64,000 nucleotides of DNA from Prevotella sp. UBA2754 (GCA_002353295.1 DEJG01000019.1:507300-571299), one strand, 5' to 3'; shown: positions 25,955 through 35,760, numbered from the stretch's first letter. The notes: a model not told the origin generated them from the letters alone. Program-made: numbers and translations.

Positions 25955-27382
25955 ATGGGAGGCTTTTTCGGCACTATCTCGACAAAAGACTGCGTAAACG
26001 ATTTGTTTTACGGGACAGACTACAATTCACACTTAGGAACTAAACGCGCTGGTCTGGTAACTTACGATGAGGAAAAGGGTTTCAATCGCTCTATCCACTC
26101 GTTGGAACGCCATTATTTCCGTTCACGCTTTGAGGACGAACTGGATTCGTTTAAGGGGAAACAGGGACTTGGCGTTATCAGTGATACGGACCCACAGCCC
26201 ATCATCGTCAACTCGCACTTGGGTCGTTATGCAGTGGTGACTGTGGCGAAAATTAATAATCTGCGTGAGATAGCTGATGAGTTGTTGGCTGAAAGGATGC
26301 ACTTCAGCGAGTTGTCTGCCAATAATATCAACCAGACGGAACTGGTGGCCCTGCTGATCAATATGGGAAATACTTTCGTAGAAGGTATAAATAAGGTGTT
26401 TCAGAAAATAGAGGGCTCGTGCTCAATGCTGATTCTGACAGAAGACGGCATCATTGCAGCACGCGACTTCCTGGGACGTACCCCTATCGTGATAGGACAG
26501 AAGGAGGGTGCATACGCTGTTTCGAGCGAAACTACCAGTTTTCCGAACCTCGACTATCAAGTGTTACGTGATGTAGGTCCAGGCGAGATTGTGCGTCTGC
26601 GCTCCAATGGTATCGAAGTCCTGCAGAAGCCCTTGAGCCGTTGTCAGATATGTTCGTTCCTCTGGGTGTACTATGGATTCCCTGCCAGCGACTACGAAGG
26701 AATTAATACCGAATTTGTGCGCGAGAAGAACGGCCGCCTGATGGGTGAGAAAGATACAGAACTGGAGGCAGACCTCGTATGTGGCATCCCTGATTCTGGT
26801 GTCGGAATGGCAATAGGTTATTCGCATGGTAAGAAGATACCCTATAAGCGTGCTGTCTTGAAATACACACCTACGTGGCCCCGTTCGTTCACTCCTGGCA
26901 ATCAGATGCGTCGCGATTTGGTGGCTCGTATGAAACTGATTCCCAATGCAGCCATTCTGAAAGACCAGCGTATCGTGTTCTGCGATGACTCTATCGTTCG
27001 TGGTACCCAGTTGCGTGACAATGTTCGTACGTTCTTTGAGAATGGTGCAAAGGAAGTACACGTGCGCATATCTTGTCCTCCGTTGGTATATGGTTGCCCG
27101 TTTATTGGTTTTACATCGTCGAAAAGCGATTTGGAACTGATCACACGTCGGATTATCAAGGACTTGGAGGGTGACGACTCGAAGAATCTGGAAAAATATG
27201 CTACCACAGGGTCGCCAGAATATCAGAAAATGGTACACGAAATAGGTCGCAGACTTGGTCTGACGAGCGTGAAATTTGCCAGCCTGGAAGACTTGATTGA
27301 GTCGATAGGATTGCCCAAGGACAGACTGTGTACCCATTGCTTTGACGGGACCTCATACTGTCATGAAAAAGATAACGAATAG
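25955..27382 (+). CDS. PurF-like amidophosphoribosyltransferase lacking the N-terminal Cys
   Basis: 475 residues. N-terminal Ntn/GATase-II-like domain (about 1-230) followed by a phosphoribosyltransferase domain with the PRPP loop FCDDSIVRGTQ. Active PurF has Cys right after the initiator Met; here the start reads MGGFFG, so the glutamine-hydrolysing nucleophile is absent. The C-terminus LCTHCFDGTSYC is Cys-rich. It may use ammonia, act as a regulator, or have another role; a canonical PurF may exist elsewhere in the genome. TAATTTTG at 25910-25917 is the likely -7 box. Confidence 0.8.
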   Translation: MGGFFGTISTKDCVNDLFYGTDYNSHLGTKRAGLVTYDEEKGFNRSIHSLERHYFRSRFEDELDSFKGKQGLGVISDTDPQPIIVNSHLGRYAVVTVAKINNLREIADELLAERMHFSELSANNINQTELVALLINMGNTFVEGINKVFQKIEGSCSMLILTEDGIIAARDFLGRTPIVIGQKEGAYAVSSETTSFPNLDYQVLRDVGPGEIVRLRSNGIEVLQKPLSRCQICSFLWVYYGFPASDYEGINTEFVREKNGRLMGEKDTELEADLVCGIPDSGVGMAIGYSHGKKIPYKRAVLKYTPTWPRSFTPGNQMRRDLVARMKLIPNAAILKDQRIVFCDDSIVRGTQLRDNVRTFFENGAKEVHVRISCPPLVYGCPFIGFTSSKSDLELITRRIIKDLEGDDSKNLEKYATTGSPEYQKMVHEIGRRLGLTSVKFASLEDLIESIGLPKDRLCTHCFDGTSYCHEKDNE

Positions 27383-27450
27383 TTAAAAGTTAAGAAAATA
27401 CTAGTTTTCTTCATTTTTTCTTCGTATCTTTGCAGAAAATTTATGGAAGC

Positions 27451-28230
27451 GTGAAAATAAAGCAAGTGCTGAGCGCCCTTGAACAATTCGCGCCCCTGCC
27501 CTTACAGGAAAGCTGGGATAATGCTGGCCTGCAAGTAGGACTAACAGAGGCGGAGGTTTCAGGGGCATTATTGTGTCTGGACGTCACAGAACGTGTGGTT
27601 GACGAGGCTATTGCGAAGGGATGCAATCTCATCGTGAGCCATCATCCGTTACTGTTCCGTCCTCTGAAGCAAATCAGTGGGGCTAATGACGTACAACGAT
27701 GTGTCATCAAAGCTCTAAAGCATGATATTGTGGTTATATCGATGCATACCAATATGGATAACGCTAAAGAGGGAGTAAACTGGAAAATAGCCGAGAAACT
27801 AGGACTGGAAGAGGTCTCTTTTTTAGCTGCATCTCCTACCGAAACATCCGGCAGTGGTGTCATCGGCAACATCGGAAATCCGTTGGCTGCTGATGATTTC
27901 GTTTTGTTGGTGAAAAAGCAGTTCGATGTAGAGTGTGCTCAGTGTAACGAACTTCTGCGACGCCCCGTTCAGCGAGTGGCAATATGTGGTGGAGCAGGTG
28001 ATTTCTTGTTAGATGAAGCCGTTAGTCAGGGAGCAGATGCTTTTATCACTGGCGAAATGCACTATCATCAATATTTTGGATACGAACAAAAGATTCAAAT
28101 CTGTGTCATTGGGCACTATCAGAGTGAACAATTCACTAGCGAAATATTCCGTGATATCATTCAGCGTGAATGTCCTGGGGTGCGTACGGAAATCACAGAA
28201 AACTGCACAAATCCAATTTTGTACCTTTAA
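27451..28230 (+). CDS. Nif3-like dinuclear metal centre protein
   Basis: 259 residues starting at a GTG (27451), giving MKIKQVLSALEQFAPL as in the family; the TTG at 27430 lies inside the -7 box (TATCTTTG, 27425-27432). Metal-binding motifs: SHHPLLF, MHTNMDNA and ITGEMHYHQYF. Members form toroidal hexamers; often labelled GTP cyclohydrolase I type 2, but the true function is unsettled. The gene sits 41 bases upstream of a zinc ribbon gene, a pairing kept in many bacteria. Confidence 0.88.
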   Translation: MKIKQVLSALEQFAPLPLQESWDNAGLQVGLTEAEVSGALLCLDVTERVVDEAIAKGCNLIVSHHPLLFRPLKQISGANDVQRCVIKALKHDIVVISMHTNMDNAKEGVNWKIAEKLGLEEVSFLAASPTETSGSGVIGNIGNPLAADDFVLLVKKQFDVECAQCNELLRRPVQRVAICGGAGDFLLDEAVSQGADAFITGEMHYHQYFGYEQKIQICVIGHYQSEQFTSEIFRDIIQRECPGVRTEITENCTNPILYL

Positions 28231-28271
28231 TCGTAATATTGTAATATCTTAATATAGAAAAAGTAACAATT

Positions 28272-29123
28272 ATGGCAAAGAAAGATCCTACAGACATGCC
28301 AGTTGAGGAGCGTCTGAAAACACTTTATCAACTGCAAACCACGCTCTCAGGGATTGATGAGAAGCGTGCCTTGAGAGGTGAACTACCTCTGGAAGTACAA
28401 GACCTGGAAGATGAAATCGAGGGCTTGACAACACGTATGGACAACATTCAGGCCGATATCAAAGAATATGAGCAGGCCATCAATGTGAAGAAGGGAGAAA
28501 TCGAGACAGCAAAGGCCAGTGTCGAGCGTTACAAGGCTCAGTTGAACGATGTGAAAAACAATCGTGAGTACGACACGTTGACCAAGGAAATTGAATTCCA
28601 GTCTCTTGAAATCGAACTCTGCAATAAGAAGATTAAAGATGCTCAGTTCCGTATTGAAGAGAAAAAAGCGGAATTGGCTCAGAGTCAGGAAATCATAGAG
28701 GATCGTAAGCAGGCTCTTGATGTAAAGAAAGGTGAGCTTGATGAAATTATGCAGGAGACTCGCGAGGAAGAAGATAAGTTGAAGGCTAAGGTTAAGGAGC
28801 TGGAATCGAAGATAGAACCGCGTCTGTTGACATCTTTCAAGCGTATTCGTAAGAACGCTCGCAATGGCCTTGGTATTGTCTATGTGCAGCGTGATGCCTG
28901 TGGTGGATGTTTCAATAAGATTCCGCCCCAGCGTCAATTGGATATCAAGATGCATAAGAAGGTGATTGTTTGCGAGTACTGCGGACGAATTATGATTGAC
29001 CCAGAGTTAGCTGGCGTAAAGATAACACCTGCAGGTGCAGAGGAAAAGAAGACCCGTAAGCGTGCTATCCGTAAGACAGTTAAGAAGACTGACGATTCTA
29101 TAGTGCCGGAAGAGGAGGCATAA
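28272..29123 (+). CDS. Coiled-coil C4-type zinc ribbon protein (PF02591-like)
   Basis: 283 residues: a long alpha-helical hairpin (about 15-185), then a zinc ribbon with ACGGCF and CEYCG, then a Lys/Arg-rich tail. This family (zf-RING_7; relatives include chlamydial CdsZ) is found next to Nif3-like genes in many phyla and is suspected to act in RNA or protein quality control. Only the fold is supported here. It is followed by a strong bidirectional terminator. Confidence 0.85.
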   Translation: MAKKDPTDMPVEERLKTLYQLQTTLSGIDEKRALRGELPLEVQDLEDEIEGLTTRMDNIQADIKEYEQAINVKKGEIETAKASVERYKAQLNDVKNNREYDTLTKEIEFQSLEIELCNKKIKDAQFRIEEKKAELAQSQEIIEDRKQALDVKKGELDEIMQETREEEDKLKAKVKELESKIEPRLLTSFKRIRKNARNGLGIVYVQRDACGGCFNKIPPQRQLDIKMHKKVIVCEYCGRIMIDPELAGVKITPAGAEEKKTRKRAIRKTVKKTDDSIVPEEEA

Positions 29124-29145
29124 TCTATTTAGACATATACAAAGA

Positions 29146-29182
29146 ATAGGCGTAGGGTGAATGCCCTGCGCCTATATTTTAT
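29146..29182. terminator. Bidirectional terminator between convergent genes
   Basis: ATAGGCG and AGGG pair with CCCT and CGCCTAT (29146-29157 with 29164-29175) with one bulged pair and a 6-base loop; T-rich tail on the plus side. The stem includes the stop codon of the minus-strand nuclease gene. Confidence 0.75.
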
Positions 29183-29621
29183 CATAATCAGGAATGTCTG
29201 GTAGAAATTCATACGTATGCTGTTCGTAGTTCATTCTACAACAGTAGTGCTGTAGGCCATTGCTGACAACAAGATAATCGACATGTAAAAAAAGATTGTA
29301 GGCTGAAATCTGATTGAAAACTTTCTGTGTCAGTGCTATAGTAGGCGCTTTATACTCGATAATCATCTGTGGAGTCTTTTGCTGATTGTAGAGTATAGAA
29401 TCGCAACGCAGTTTCTTATCGCCTACACTGAGCTCGATTTCATTGCCTAACAATCCTTTGGGGAATCCTTTATGCTCAACCAGCCAATGCACGAAATGCT
29501 GGCGCACCCATTCCTCGGGCGTCAGTCTGACAAAGCGACGGCGCAGAAAATCGAAAATTTCAGGTTTTTCGTGCGTGCCTCTCAATTGAATTTGAAATTT
29601 CGGCAGATTTAGTTCGTACAT
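29172..29621 (-). CDS. HsdR N-terminal-like PD-(D/E)XK protein (PF13588-like)
   Basis: 149 residues. Contains the nuclease-like core CDSILYNQQ followed by MIIEYKAP, the D...ExK pattern, and the family segment RLTPEEWVRQHFVHWL. Proteins of this type are common single genes in Bacteroidota and are not accompanied by HsdM/S here, so it is not a restriction system by itself. The -7 box TATCTTTG (29633-29626) ends 4 bases before the ATG, giving a nearly leaderless mRNA. Confidence 0.82.
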   Translation of the reverse strand: MYELNLPKFQIQLRGTHEKPEIFDFLRRRFVRLTPEEWVRQHFVHWLVEHKGFPKGLLGNEIELSVGDKKLRCDSILYNQQKTPQMIIEYKAPTIALTQKVFNQISAYNLFLHVDYLVVSNGLQHYCCRMNYEQHTYEFLPDIPDYDKI

Positions 29622-29707
29622 ATTGCAAAGATACGAATAATTTTTTTGTTATCCCGAAGAATCTTTCAATTTTTTTTGTATCTTTGCAAACAGAAAAACC
29701 TATACTA

Positions 29708-31723
29708 ATGAGACGAATTTATTTGTTAACCATAGGTCTATTGTCCCTGTTATTATCTAACTTGGGAAGCATGGCGCAATCAACAGAAGCACAGAGAGCA
29801 GACTCTTTGCGTAGGGTGCTTCCAAAACTCAAAGGAAAAGAACTCCTACAGGCTTATTATAAGATATATAACCTCTGTTATTATGCAGGGTATGTCACGG
29901 AAGAACGTAAGGCTATTGACGATCTGTTGGAGGAGGCAGAACGTCAGGGCGATGTGAAGATGCAGGCAACAGCCAGAGCAGCACTGCTTTACTACTATTA
30001 TAATTCCGATATCAACGACTCGTTGTTGGCTGTATTCCCAGAACAATTGAGCTTTATGGAAAAAAATAAAGACTGGAAAGAGTATTATGATATATGGGTG
30101 CTCCTCGTTAATCACTATACGTTTACAAGTCAGAGTAACACGGCTTTACGAGAGGTTAAACGAATGTATGAGAATGCACAGCAACGCAAGAATAATTATG
30201 GCATCGGACTGGCTTCTTATGGAATGGGTAATGCCTATATGAATATAGGCTTCCACGAGGAAGCCATCCAGTCGTATGAGCGATGTATTAATGCTTTGAA
30301 ACAGTCGAGAATGGGCTCCTCAACGCTGTTGGATGTTTATCCCTATTACTGTTCTGAACTCTCGGAAGTGAAAAATTATCAGCGCATGTTGGAAGTGACA
30401 GACCTATGGCGAGACTATCTGGATAGCCATAGGGTAGAATTGGGTCTCGACAACAAGTCAACGAGTTCATCGTATTACAGTTATTATTATAATTCTCGTG
30501 CTACGGCAATGATGGGACTGGGGCGTCTGAAGGAGGCCGAAGAACTGTTAACAAAGGCTTATCAGTCTACAAAGGATGTTCAGGACAATTCTCAGTTGAC
30601 GGTATTCTATAATTTGGCACAACTTCACCTGAAGAAAGGCGAGTATGCCAAAGCACTCCGTTTTAACAATCAAATTATCGGTAATGCTAATCCTAGCGAC
30701 CCCTCCGGCCTCTTAATGCTCACCAAGCAGCGAGCAGAAATAATGCTTCAATCTCAGTGTTTCGATGAAGCCGCAAAACTTTATAAGCAGGTGTATCTGT
30801 TGGGCGATTCTCTGAATCTGAATGATGCCAAAAACCAGTTGAACGAATTTAATACGCTCTTCAAAGTTGATGAGATGGAGAAAGCCAGTGAACAGGCGCG
30901 ATCACGGCATGTCTATATTATTTTGGGTATTATCATTATGGCTTTGTTGCTGATAGGTGTTCTGGGCTTCTATTTCATGATTCGCTTGCGTCAGAAGAAT
31001 CGTGAATTGGCTGTAGCTCTTGACAGGGCTCAGGAAAGCGATCGCATGAAGCGTACGTTTATTCAGCATGTTTCGCATGAGATTCGTACGCCGTTAAATG
31101 TGATTACAGGATTTTCGCAAGTGATTGCAAGTCCCAGTTTCCGTCTGACTGACGAGCAGCGTGCAAATATTGTTGATAGTATTGAAACGAATACACGCGA
31201 GATTACGAATTTTGTCAATGAATTGCTGGAGTTCTCAGAAAATGAGAGTCAGAACTACTACCAAATGAATGATTGTGTCAATGTCTTTCTGATGTGTAAA
31301 GAACTAATTGCCAATGCGGAACAGCAGAATAATGGTCGGCTGCAACTCGTATTAGAATCAACAATAAACGAATCCTTGACGGTGAACAGCAATCAGCGAG
31401 CTCTAGAGCGCATTGTGCGTCAGCTTCTCAATAATGCTATGAAGTTTACAGAGAAGGGTAGTGTAACGCTGAAAATCGCCCAATCTGACGAAGAACAGAT
31501 GTTGGATGTTAGTGTCACAGATACCGGTATCGGTATTGCTCCAGATCAGCGAGAACTCATTTTTGAGAAGTTTTACAAGGTTGATTCTTTTAAACGTGGT
31601 CTAGGACTTGGACTGCCGATGGCACGTCGTATAGCCCATATGATTGGGGGTGATCTTCTGTTGGATGACAAATATACAAAAGGTACGCGATTTATCCTTA
31701 AAATCCCAATTTATAAGCTTTAA
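29708..31723 (+). CDS. TPR-containing membrane sensor histidine kinase
   Basis: 671 residues from MRRIYLL, which begins a signal peptide ending SMAQ. Periplasmic TPR-rich region (about 25-395), one TM helix (about 400-425, IILGIIIMALLLIGVLGFYF), HisKA with the phospho-acceptor in FIQHVSHEIRTPL, and an HATPase domain with NNAMKFTEKG, DTGIGIAP and GLGLGLPMARRI. No receiver or response-regulator gene is adjacent, so its partner must lie elsewhere. TATCTTTG at 29679-29686 is the likely -7 box. Confidence 0.88.
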   Translation: MRRIYLLTIGLLSLLLSNLGSMAQSTEAQRADSLRRVLPKLKGKELLQAYYKIYNLCYYAGYVTEERKAIDDLLEEAERQGDVKMQATARAALLYYYYNSDINDSLLAVFPEQLSFMEKNKDWKEYYDIWVLLVNHYTFTSQSNTALREVKRMYENAQQRKNNYGIGLASYGMGNAYMNIGFHEEAIQSYERCINALKQSRMGSSTLLDVYPYYCSELSEVKNYQRMLEVTDLWRDYLDSHRVELGLDNKSTSSSYYSYYYNSRATAMMGLGRLKEAEELLTKAYQSTKDVQDNSQLTVFYNLAQLHLKKGEYAKALRFNNQIIGNANPSDPSGLLMLTKQRAEIMLQSQCFDEAAKLYKQVYLLGDSLNLNDAKNQLNEFNTLFKVDEMEKASEQARSRHVYIILGIIIMALLLIGVLGFYFMIRLRQKNRELAVALDRAQESDRMKRTFIQHVSHEIRTPLNVITGFSQVIASPSFRLTDEQRANIVDSIETNTREITNFVNELLEFSENESQNYYQMNDCVNVFLMCKELIANAEQQNNGRLQLVLESTINESLTVNSNQRALERIVRQLLNNAMKFTEKGSVTLKIAQSDEEQMLDVSVTDTGIGIAPDQRELIFEKFYKVDSFKRGLGLGLPMARRIAHMIGGDLLLDDKYTKGTRFILKIPIYKL

Positions 31724-31724
31724 A

Positions 31725-31756
31725 TTTGGTGATTTAATTAGTTAATTGTAATTTTG
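31725..31756 (+). promoter_or_regulatory. Promoter of holA, nearly leaderless
   Basis: TTTG (31725-31728), exactly 20 bases, TAATTTTG (31749-31756), then only CATC before the ATG at 31761. Confidence 0.75.
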
Positions 31757-31760
31757 CATC

Positions 31761-32786
31761 ATGGCTCAGGCTTTTGCTACATATGATTCGGTGATGAGTG
31801 AACTGAAGACTCGCCAATTTCGTCCTCTCTATTATCTGATGGGGGATGAACCTTATTATATTGATAAGATATGTAATTGGATTGCCGAAAATGTTTTGCA
31901 GCCAGAAGAACAGGCATTTAATCAAACGGTGCTTTTTGGGTCTGATGTTACTGCAGCACAGATTGTAGATACTGCAAAGGCTTATCCGATGATGGCGGAT
32001 TACCAAGTTCTCATTGTCAAAGAAGCCCAGAATATCAAGAATACAGATGCACTTGAAAAGTATTTCAAGTCTCCTATGTCTTCTACCATCCTAGTGATGT
32101 GCCATAAAAATGGTTCAATCGACGGCAGAAAAAAGGAATATGTGAAGACAATACAACAGGCAGGAGTGCTTTTTGAGAGCAAAAAACTGCGAGAACGTGA
32201 TCTTCCTGCCTTTATAGAGGACTATTTGAAGGCTAAAAATGCCAGTATAGACCCTAAATCCACCCAACTCATTGCAGAGGCTGTAGGCGCAGATTTAAGT
32301 CGCCTGGTGGGTGAGTTAGATAAGGTTTTGCTCTCTCTCCCTGCAGAGGATAGGAGAGTGACGCCTCAGATTGTGGAAGACCAGATTGGGGTAAGTAAAG
32401 AATTTAATAGTTTTGAACTAAGAGATGCTATCGTGAACAGAAATGTGTTCAAGGCAAATCAGATTGTGAAATATTTTGACGATAATCCAAAGGCTGGTAG
32501 TATCTACTCATTTCTCCCGATGCTCTTTAATTACTTCCAGAACTTGATGTTGGCCCATTATTGTCCACAGAAAAACAGTCAGGATAGGGTAGCGGAATGG
32601 CTGGATTTTCGTAATGCGTGGTTAGCAAAAGACTACATGACGGGTATGAGAAACTACTCAGGAATGAAAGTGATGCAGATCTTGAGTAAGATAAGAGAAA
32701 TTGATGCCAAAAGTAAAGGCTTGGATAACCCTAATACCCCTCCAGGGGAGCTTATGAAGGAGCTAATTTTCTTCATTTTGCACTAA
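31761..32786 (+). CDS. holA: DNA polymerase III subunit delta
   Basis: 341 residues with the clamp-loader delta plan: N-terminal AAA+-like domain without Walker motifs (about 15-140, with RPLYYLMGDEPYYIDKICNWI), a lid (about 140-210) and a C-terminal helical collar domain. It opens the beta sliding clamp within the replicase. Monocistronic; its start is fixed by the promoter immediately before it. Confidence 0.88.
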   Translation: MAQAFATYDSVMSELKTRQFRPLYYLMGDEPYYIDKICNWIAENVLQPEEQAFNQTVLFGSDVTAAQIVDTAKAYPMMADYQVLIVKEAQNIKNTDALEKYFKSPMSSTILVMCHKNGSIDGRKKEYVKTIQQAGVLFESKKLRERDLPAFIEDYLKAKNASIDPKSTQLIAEAVGADLSRLVGELDKVLLSLPAEDRRVTPQIVEDQIGVSKEFNSFELRDAIVNRNVFKANQIVKYFDDNPKAGSIYSFLPMLFNYFQNLMLAHYCPQKNSQDRVAEWLDFRNAWLAKDYMTGMRNYSGMKVMQILSKIREIDAKSKGLDNPNTPPGELMKELIFFILH

Positions 32787-33559
32787 AAAGGGCTCAAAAA
32801 AGGGCTCTTTTTTTCTATTTCATCTGATTTTCCAGACATAAAATTTAGGGGTTAAAAGCCGATAAATAAAGCGTTTTTCTCTATTTTTACCCCCTCTATT
32901 TTTGCGAATTTTCCGCTTTTTGGGCGCTCGTTCAGAATCTTTCAAAATTTCCAAATTTTCGCTTTTTTCTGAGTTTGAAATTTGGTATTAGAAAGTTTTA
33001 ACGTTTTGGGTGCTAAATTTTAAAATGTAAAATATAGTCAAGCGAAACAAATATTTAAACTTGCAAATATGTCGTATTTTACAAAAGTAAACAGAAATTG
33101 CATTCTATATTTATGTTTAGAAAGATAAAACGAAGTGTTCAGACACCCCATTTAATGGATATGCAACAAACATATTCTATTCTAAAACTTTAAAAATCAG
33201 ACGTTTAAAGTGATTTATTTGTGCAAAAAATCAAATAATTCATTGGTTTTGGAAAGTAAATAGTCCCCCAAACTCATTATTGTTTTGCTTTCCGTATACT
33301 TAATTAACTAATAATCAGATAGTTATAGTTTTGTGTTATATTTAATTATGTTTTATGATTTAGAGAACGAATTTGTATTTACATATCTAATGAATACAAG
33401 TACAAACTTGGCATTTTGAATTTACAACTCTAACAATCAAAAGTAGAATCTTAAAATCTAAAATATCCATTAATTTTGTTGTTTATTCCATTTTTTTGTT
33501 TTACCTTTGTAAAGTCTAAGAAAAATTAATTTTTTACCCCGAAAACGGTTTGATCAGTC
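32787..33559. other. Long AT-rich stretch without a gene
   Basis: 773 bases, visibly richer in A/T than its neighbours, without an ORF I can support on either strand. It contains a repeat AAAAGGGCTC twice just after holA (a direct repeat, not a hairpin), many T- and A-tracts, and near its end the promoter of the XRE gene. No tRNA, rRNA, CRISPR or DnaA-box cluster was seen. It could hold an unrecognised RNA or be remains of a deleted gene. Confidence 0.5.
33478..33509 (+). promoter_or_regulatory. Promoter of the XRE regulator
   Basis: GTTG (33478-33481), 20 bases, TACCTTTG (33502-33509); about 45 bases of leader before the ATG at 33560. Confidence 0.6.
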
Positions 33560-34009
33560 ATGAAAGATAGAATTAAACGTATCATGGAAGAGCAACACAT
33601 GAGTCAACAAGTGTTCGCTGATTTTATAGGATTGTCACCTGCAACCCTTAGCAGTATATTCACAGGTAGAACTCGCCCCACCTTAAATGTGGTGGAGGCC
33701 ATCAAAAATAAACTTCCATCGATTAGCACGGATTGGTTGCTTATGGGTGTCGGTAATATGTATATTCAGTCTAGTTCTGAGGCGCCTGAAGCAAGTTCTT
33801 CCTCGTCAGTTGAGCAGATGCTAGACTTTAATCAGGCACCAAATGATCATCCGTCACCCATTTTTTCGCAGGGTGTAAAATCTACACCTTTGGATTATTC
33901 TTCACAAACATTGAAAATTATTGACAAAGAACCGCGTAAAGTTACAGAAATACGGGTTTATTATGATGACCAAACCTATGAAACTTTTGTTCCGTTAAAA
34001 TCTAAATGA
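33560..34009 (+). CDS. XRE-family helix-turn-helix regulator
   Basis: 149 residues. N-terminal HTH_3 domain (about 1-65) with MSQQVFADFIGLSPATLSSIF. The remainder is a Ser-rich linker and a short C-terminal beta segment (EIRVYYDDQTYETFV) that could mediate dimerisation. It resembles the small CI-like regulators common in Bacteroidota. No phage genes are adjacent. It follows the long non-coding stretch, which may contain its target sites. Confidence 0.8.
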   Translation: MKDRIKRIMEEQHMSQQVFADFIGLSPATLSSIFTGRTRPTLNVVEAIKNKLPSISTDWLLMGVGNMYIQSSSEAPEASSSSSVEQMLDFNQAPNDHPSPIFSQGVKSTPLDYSSQTLKIIDKEPRKVTEIRVYYDDQTYETFVPLKSK

Positions 34010-34041
34010 GAGCACAAACCTTAGTGTTCTCATTTTTTTTT
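34006..34041 (+). terminator. Terminator after the XRE gene
   Basis: ATGAGAGCAC (34006-34015) pairs with GTGTTCTCAT (34024-34033) with one G-T pair, followed by an 8-9 base T-run. The stem starts within the stop codon of the XRE gene. Confidence 0.8.
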
Positions 34042-34078
34042 CGTAATTTTGTAGGCAAATTATATTAATAAGGTTCAT

Positions 34079-34864
34079 ATGAAGAAATATATTCTTGATT
34101 TGACGGTCAAACAAATCGAACGCATTAGCCCTAAACATGTTCTTTTGCGCCTGACCGACAGTAAGCCACTTCCTGAGATGCTTCCTGGTCAGTTTGTGGA
34201 GGTTCGTGTAGATGGTTCTGCATCCACTTTTCTTCGTCGGCCCATATCTATTAATTTTGTAGATAAGGAAGCCAACGAATTATGGCTGATGGTTGCTATG
34301 ATAGGTGACGGAACTCGTCAGTTAGGCTGTCTGAGTGTAGGTGACAAGCTGAATTGTGTACTTCCATTGGGCAATGGTTTTACGATGCCTAACCCACTTC
34401 TCGCCCCTTCCCCCTCTCCTATATTGATAGGTGGTGGTGTCGGTGTGGCTCCACTGTTGTATATGGGAGCAGTACTAAAAAAACAAGGCATAGAGCCCAC
34501 TTTTTTGTTGGGTGCACGTACCAAGGCCGATTTATTGGAATTAGACCTCTTTCGCCAATATGGTCGCGTGTGTATCACGACGGAGGATGGTTCCGAAGGA
34601 GAACGAGGTTTTGTGACCAATCATTCCATTTTGCAGACGGAGCATTTTGATTGCATCGCTACTTGTGGTCCTAAGCCTATGATGGTGGCTGTGGCTCGCT
34701 ATGCGCAACAAGCCAATATTGAGTGTGAGGCTTCATTGGAGAATATGATGGCTTGTGGTTTGGGTGCATGCTTATGTTGTGTTGAAAAGACTACTGAGGG
34801 CAATCTGTGTGTATGCAAAGAAGGCCCAGTGTTTAACGTAAAACAATTGTTATGGCAGATTTAA
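34079..34864 (+). CDS. pyrK: Dihydroorotate dehydrogenase electron transfer subunit
   Basis: 261 residues. FAD-binding barrel (FLRRPISI near 60), NAD-binding domain with [12 protein letters not shown], and a C-terminal [2Fe-2S] cluster loop [18 protein letters not shown] with a further Cys in [10 protein letters not shown]. It passes electrons from PyrD to NAD in pyrimidine synthesis. A short Pro/Ser stretch (LLAPSPSP) before the NAD motif, encoded by a C-rich repeat-like run, seems to be a small insertion. Its 3' end overlaps pyrD by 13 bases. TAATTTTG at 34044-34051 is the probable -7 box. Confidence 0.92.
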   Translation: MKKYILDLTVKQIERISPKHVLLRLTDSKPLPEMLPGQFVEVRVDGSASTFLRRPISINFVDKEANELWLMVAMIGDGTRQLGCLSVGDKLNCVLPLGNGFTMPNPLLAPSPSPILIGGGVGVAPLLYMGAVLKKQGIEPTFLLGARTKADLLELDLFRQYGRVCITTEDGSEGERGFVTNHSILQTEHFDCIATCGPKPMMVAVARYAQQANIECEASLENMMACGLGACLCCVEKTTEGNLCVCKEGPVFNVKQLLWQI

Positions 34865-35760
34865 GTGTCAATATAGGTCGTTTGTCGCTGAAGAATCCAG
34901 TGATGACGGCATCGGGAACCTTTGGATATGGTTTAGAGTTTGCGGATTTTGTCCCCCTAGATGGTATAGGAGGCATTATCGTCAAGGGCACCACCCTGAA
35001 TCCTCGTGAAGGTAATGATTATCCTCGTATGGCAGAAACCCCTTCAGGTATGTTGAATTGCGTGGGATTGCAGAATAAGGGTGTCGATTATTTCTGTAAG
35101 CATATCTATCCTCAAATCAAGGATATTGATACCAATATGATTGTCAACGTCAGTGGTTCGTCACCAGAAGATTATGCTGAGTGCGCAGCTCGTATTGATA
35201 CACTGGATCAGATTCCGGCTATCGAGCTCAATATCTCCTGTCCCAATGTGAAAGAAGGCGGTATGGCTTTCGGTGTCACTTGTGCAGGTGCCGAGAGCGT
35301 GGTGAAGGCTGTTCGTGAACGCTATCATAAGACGTTGATAGTGAAGTTGTCGCCCAATGTGACTAATATTGCCGATATAGCGCTGGCTTGTGAGGCACAA
35401 GGTGCTGACAGTGTCTCTCTTATCAACACGCTGATGGGAATGGCTATTGACATAGAGAAGCGTCGCACCGTCCTGAGCATCAATACAGGTGGACTGAGTG
35501 GACCTGCAGTCAAACCCGTTGCCCTGCGTATGGTATGGCAAGTAGCCAAGGCCGTTAAGATACCCGTAGTGGGGTTGGGAGGTATCATGAATGCTCGTGA
35601 TGCTATCGAGTTCTTGATGGCTGGTGCTACAGCGATAGAGATAGGAACTGCTAACTTTATAGATCCGTCTGTGACTATCAAGGTGCGTGACGGTATCAGC
35701 GATTGGCTCGACCAACATGGGTGCCAAAGTGTATCAGAAATTATCGGATGTCTGAGGTGA
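34852..35760 (+). CDS. pyrD: Dihydroorotate dehydrogenase catalytic subunit (class 1B)
   Basis: 302-residue TIM barrel with TASGTFGYG at the start, [15 protein letters not shown] carrying the catalytic Cys, KLSPNVTNI and the FMN-binding end [19 protein letters not shown]. Oxidises dihydroorotate to orotate with PyrK as partner; the 13-base overlap with pyrK supports a heterotetramer made from one mRNA. Confidence 0.94.
   Translation: MADLSVNIGRLSLKNPVMTASGTFGYGLEFADFVPLDGIGGIIVKGTTLNPREGNDYPRMAETPSGMLNCVGLQNKGVDYFCKHIYPQIKDIDTNMIVNVSGSSPEDYAECAARIDTLDQIPAIELNISCPNVKEGGMAFGVTCAGAESVVKAVRERYHKTLIVKLSPNVTNIADIALACEAQGADSVSLINTLMGMAIDIEKRRTVLSINTGGLSGPAVKPVALRMVWQVAKAVKIPVVGLGGIMNARDAIEFLMAGATAIEIGTANFIDPSVTIKVRDGISDWLDQHGCQSVSEIIGCLR

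Noticed and set aside
29172..29621. Remnant of a type I restriction system
   Set aside because: Only an HsdR-N-like domain is present and these occur as normal single genes in Bacteroidota; no hsdM or hsdS trace nearby.
32770..32815. Terminator after holA
   Set aside because: The two GGGCTC blocks are direct repeats and do not pair with each other, so there is no hairpin in spite of the T-run.
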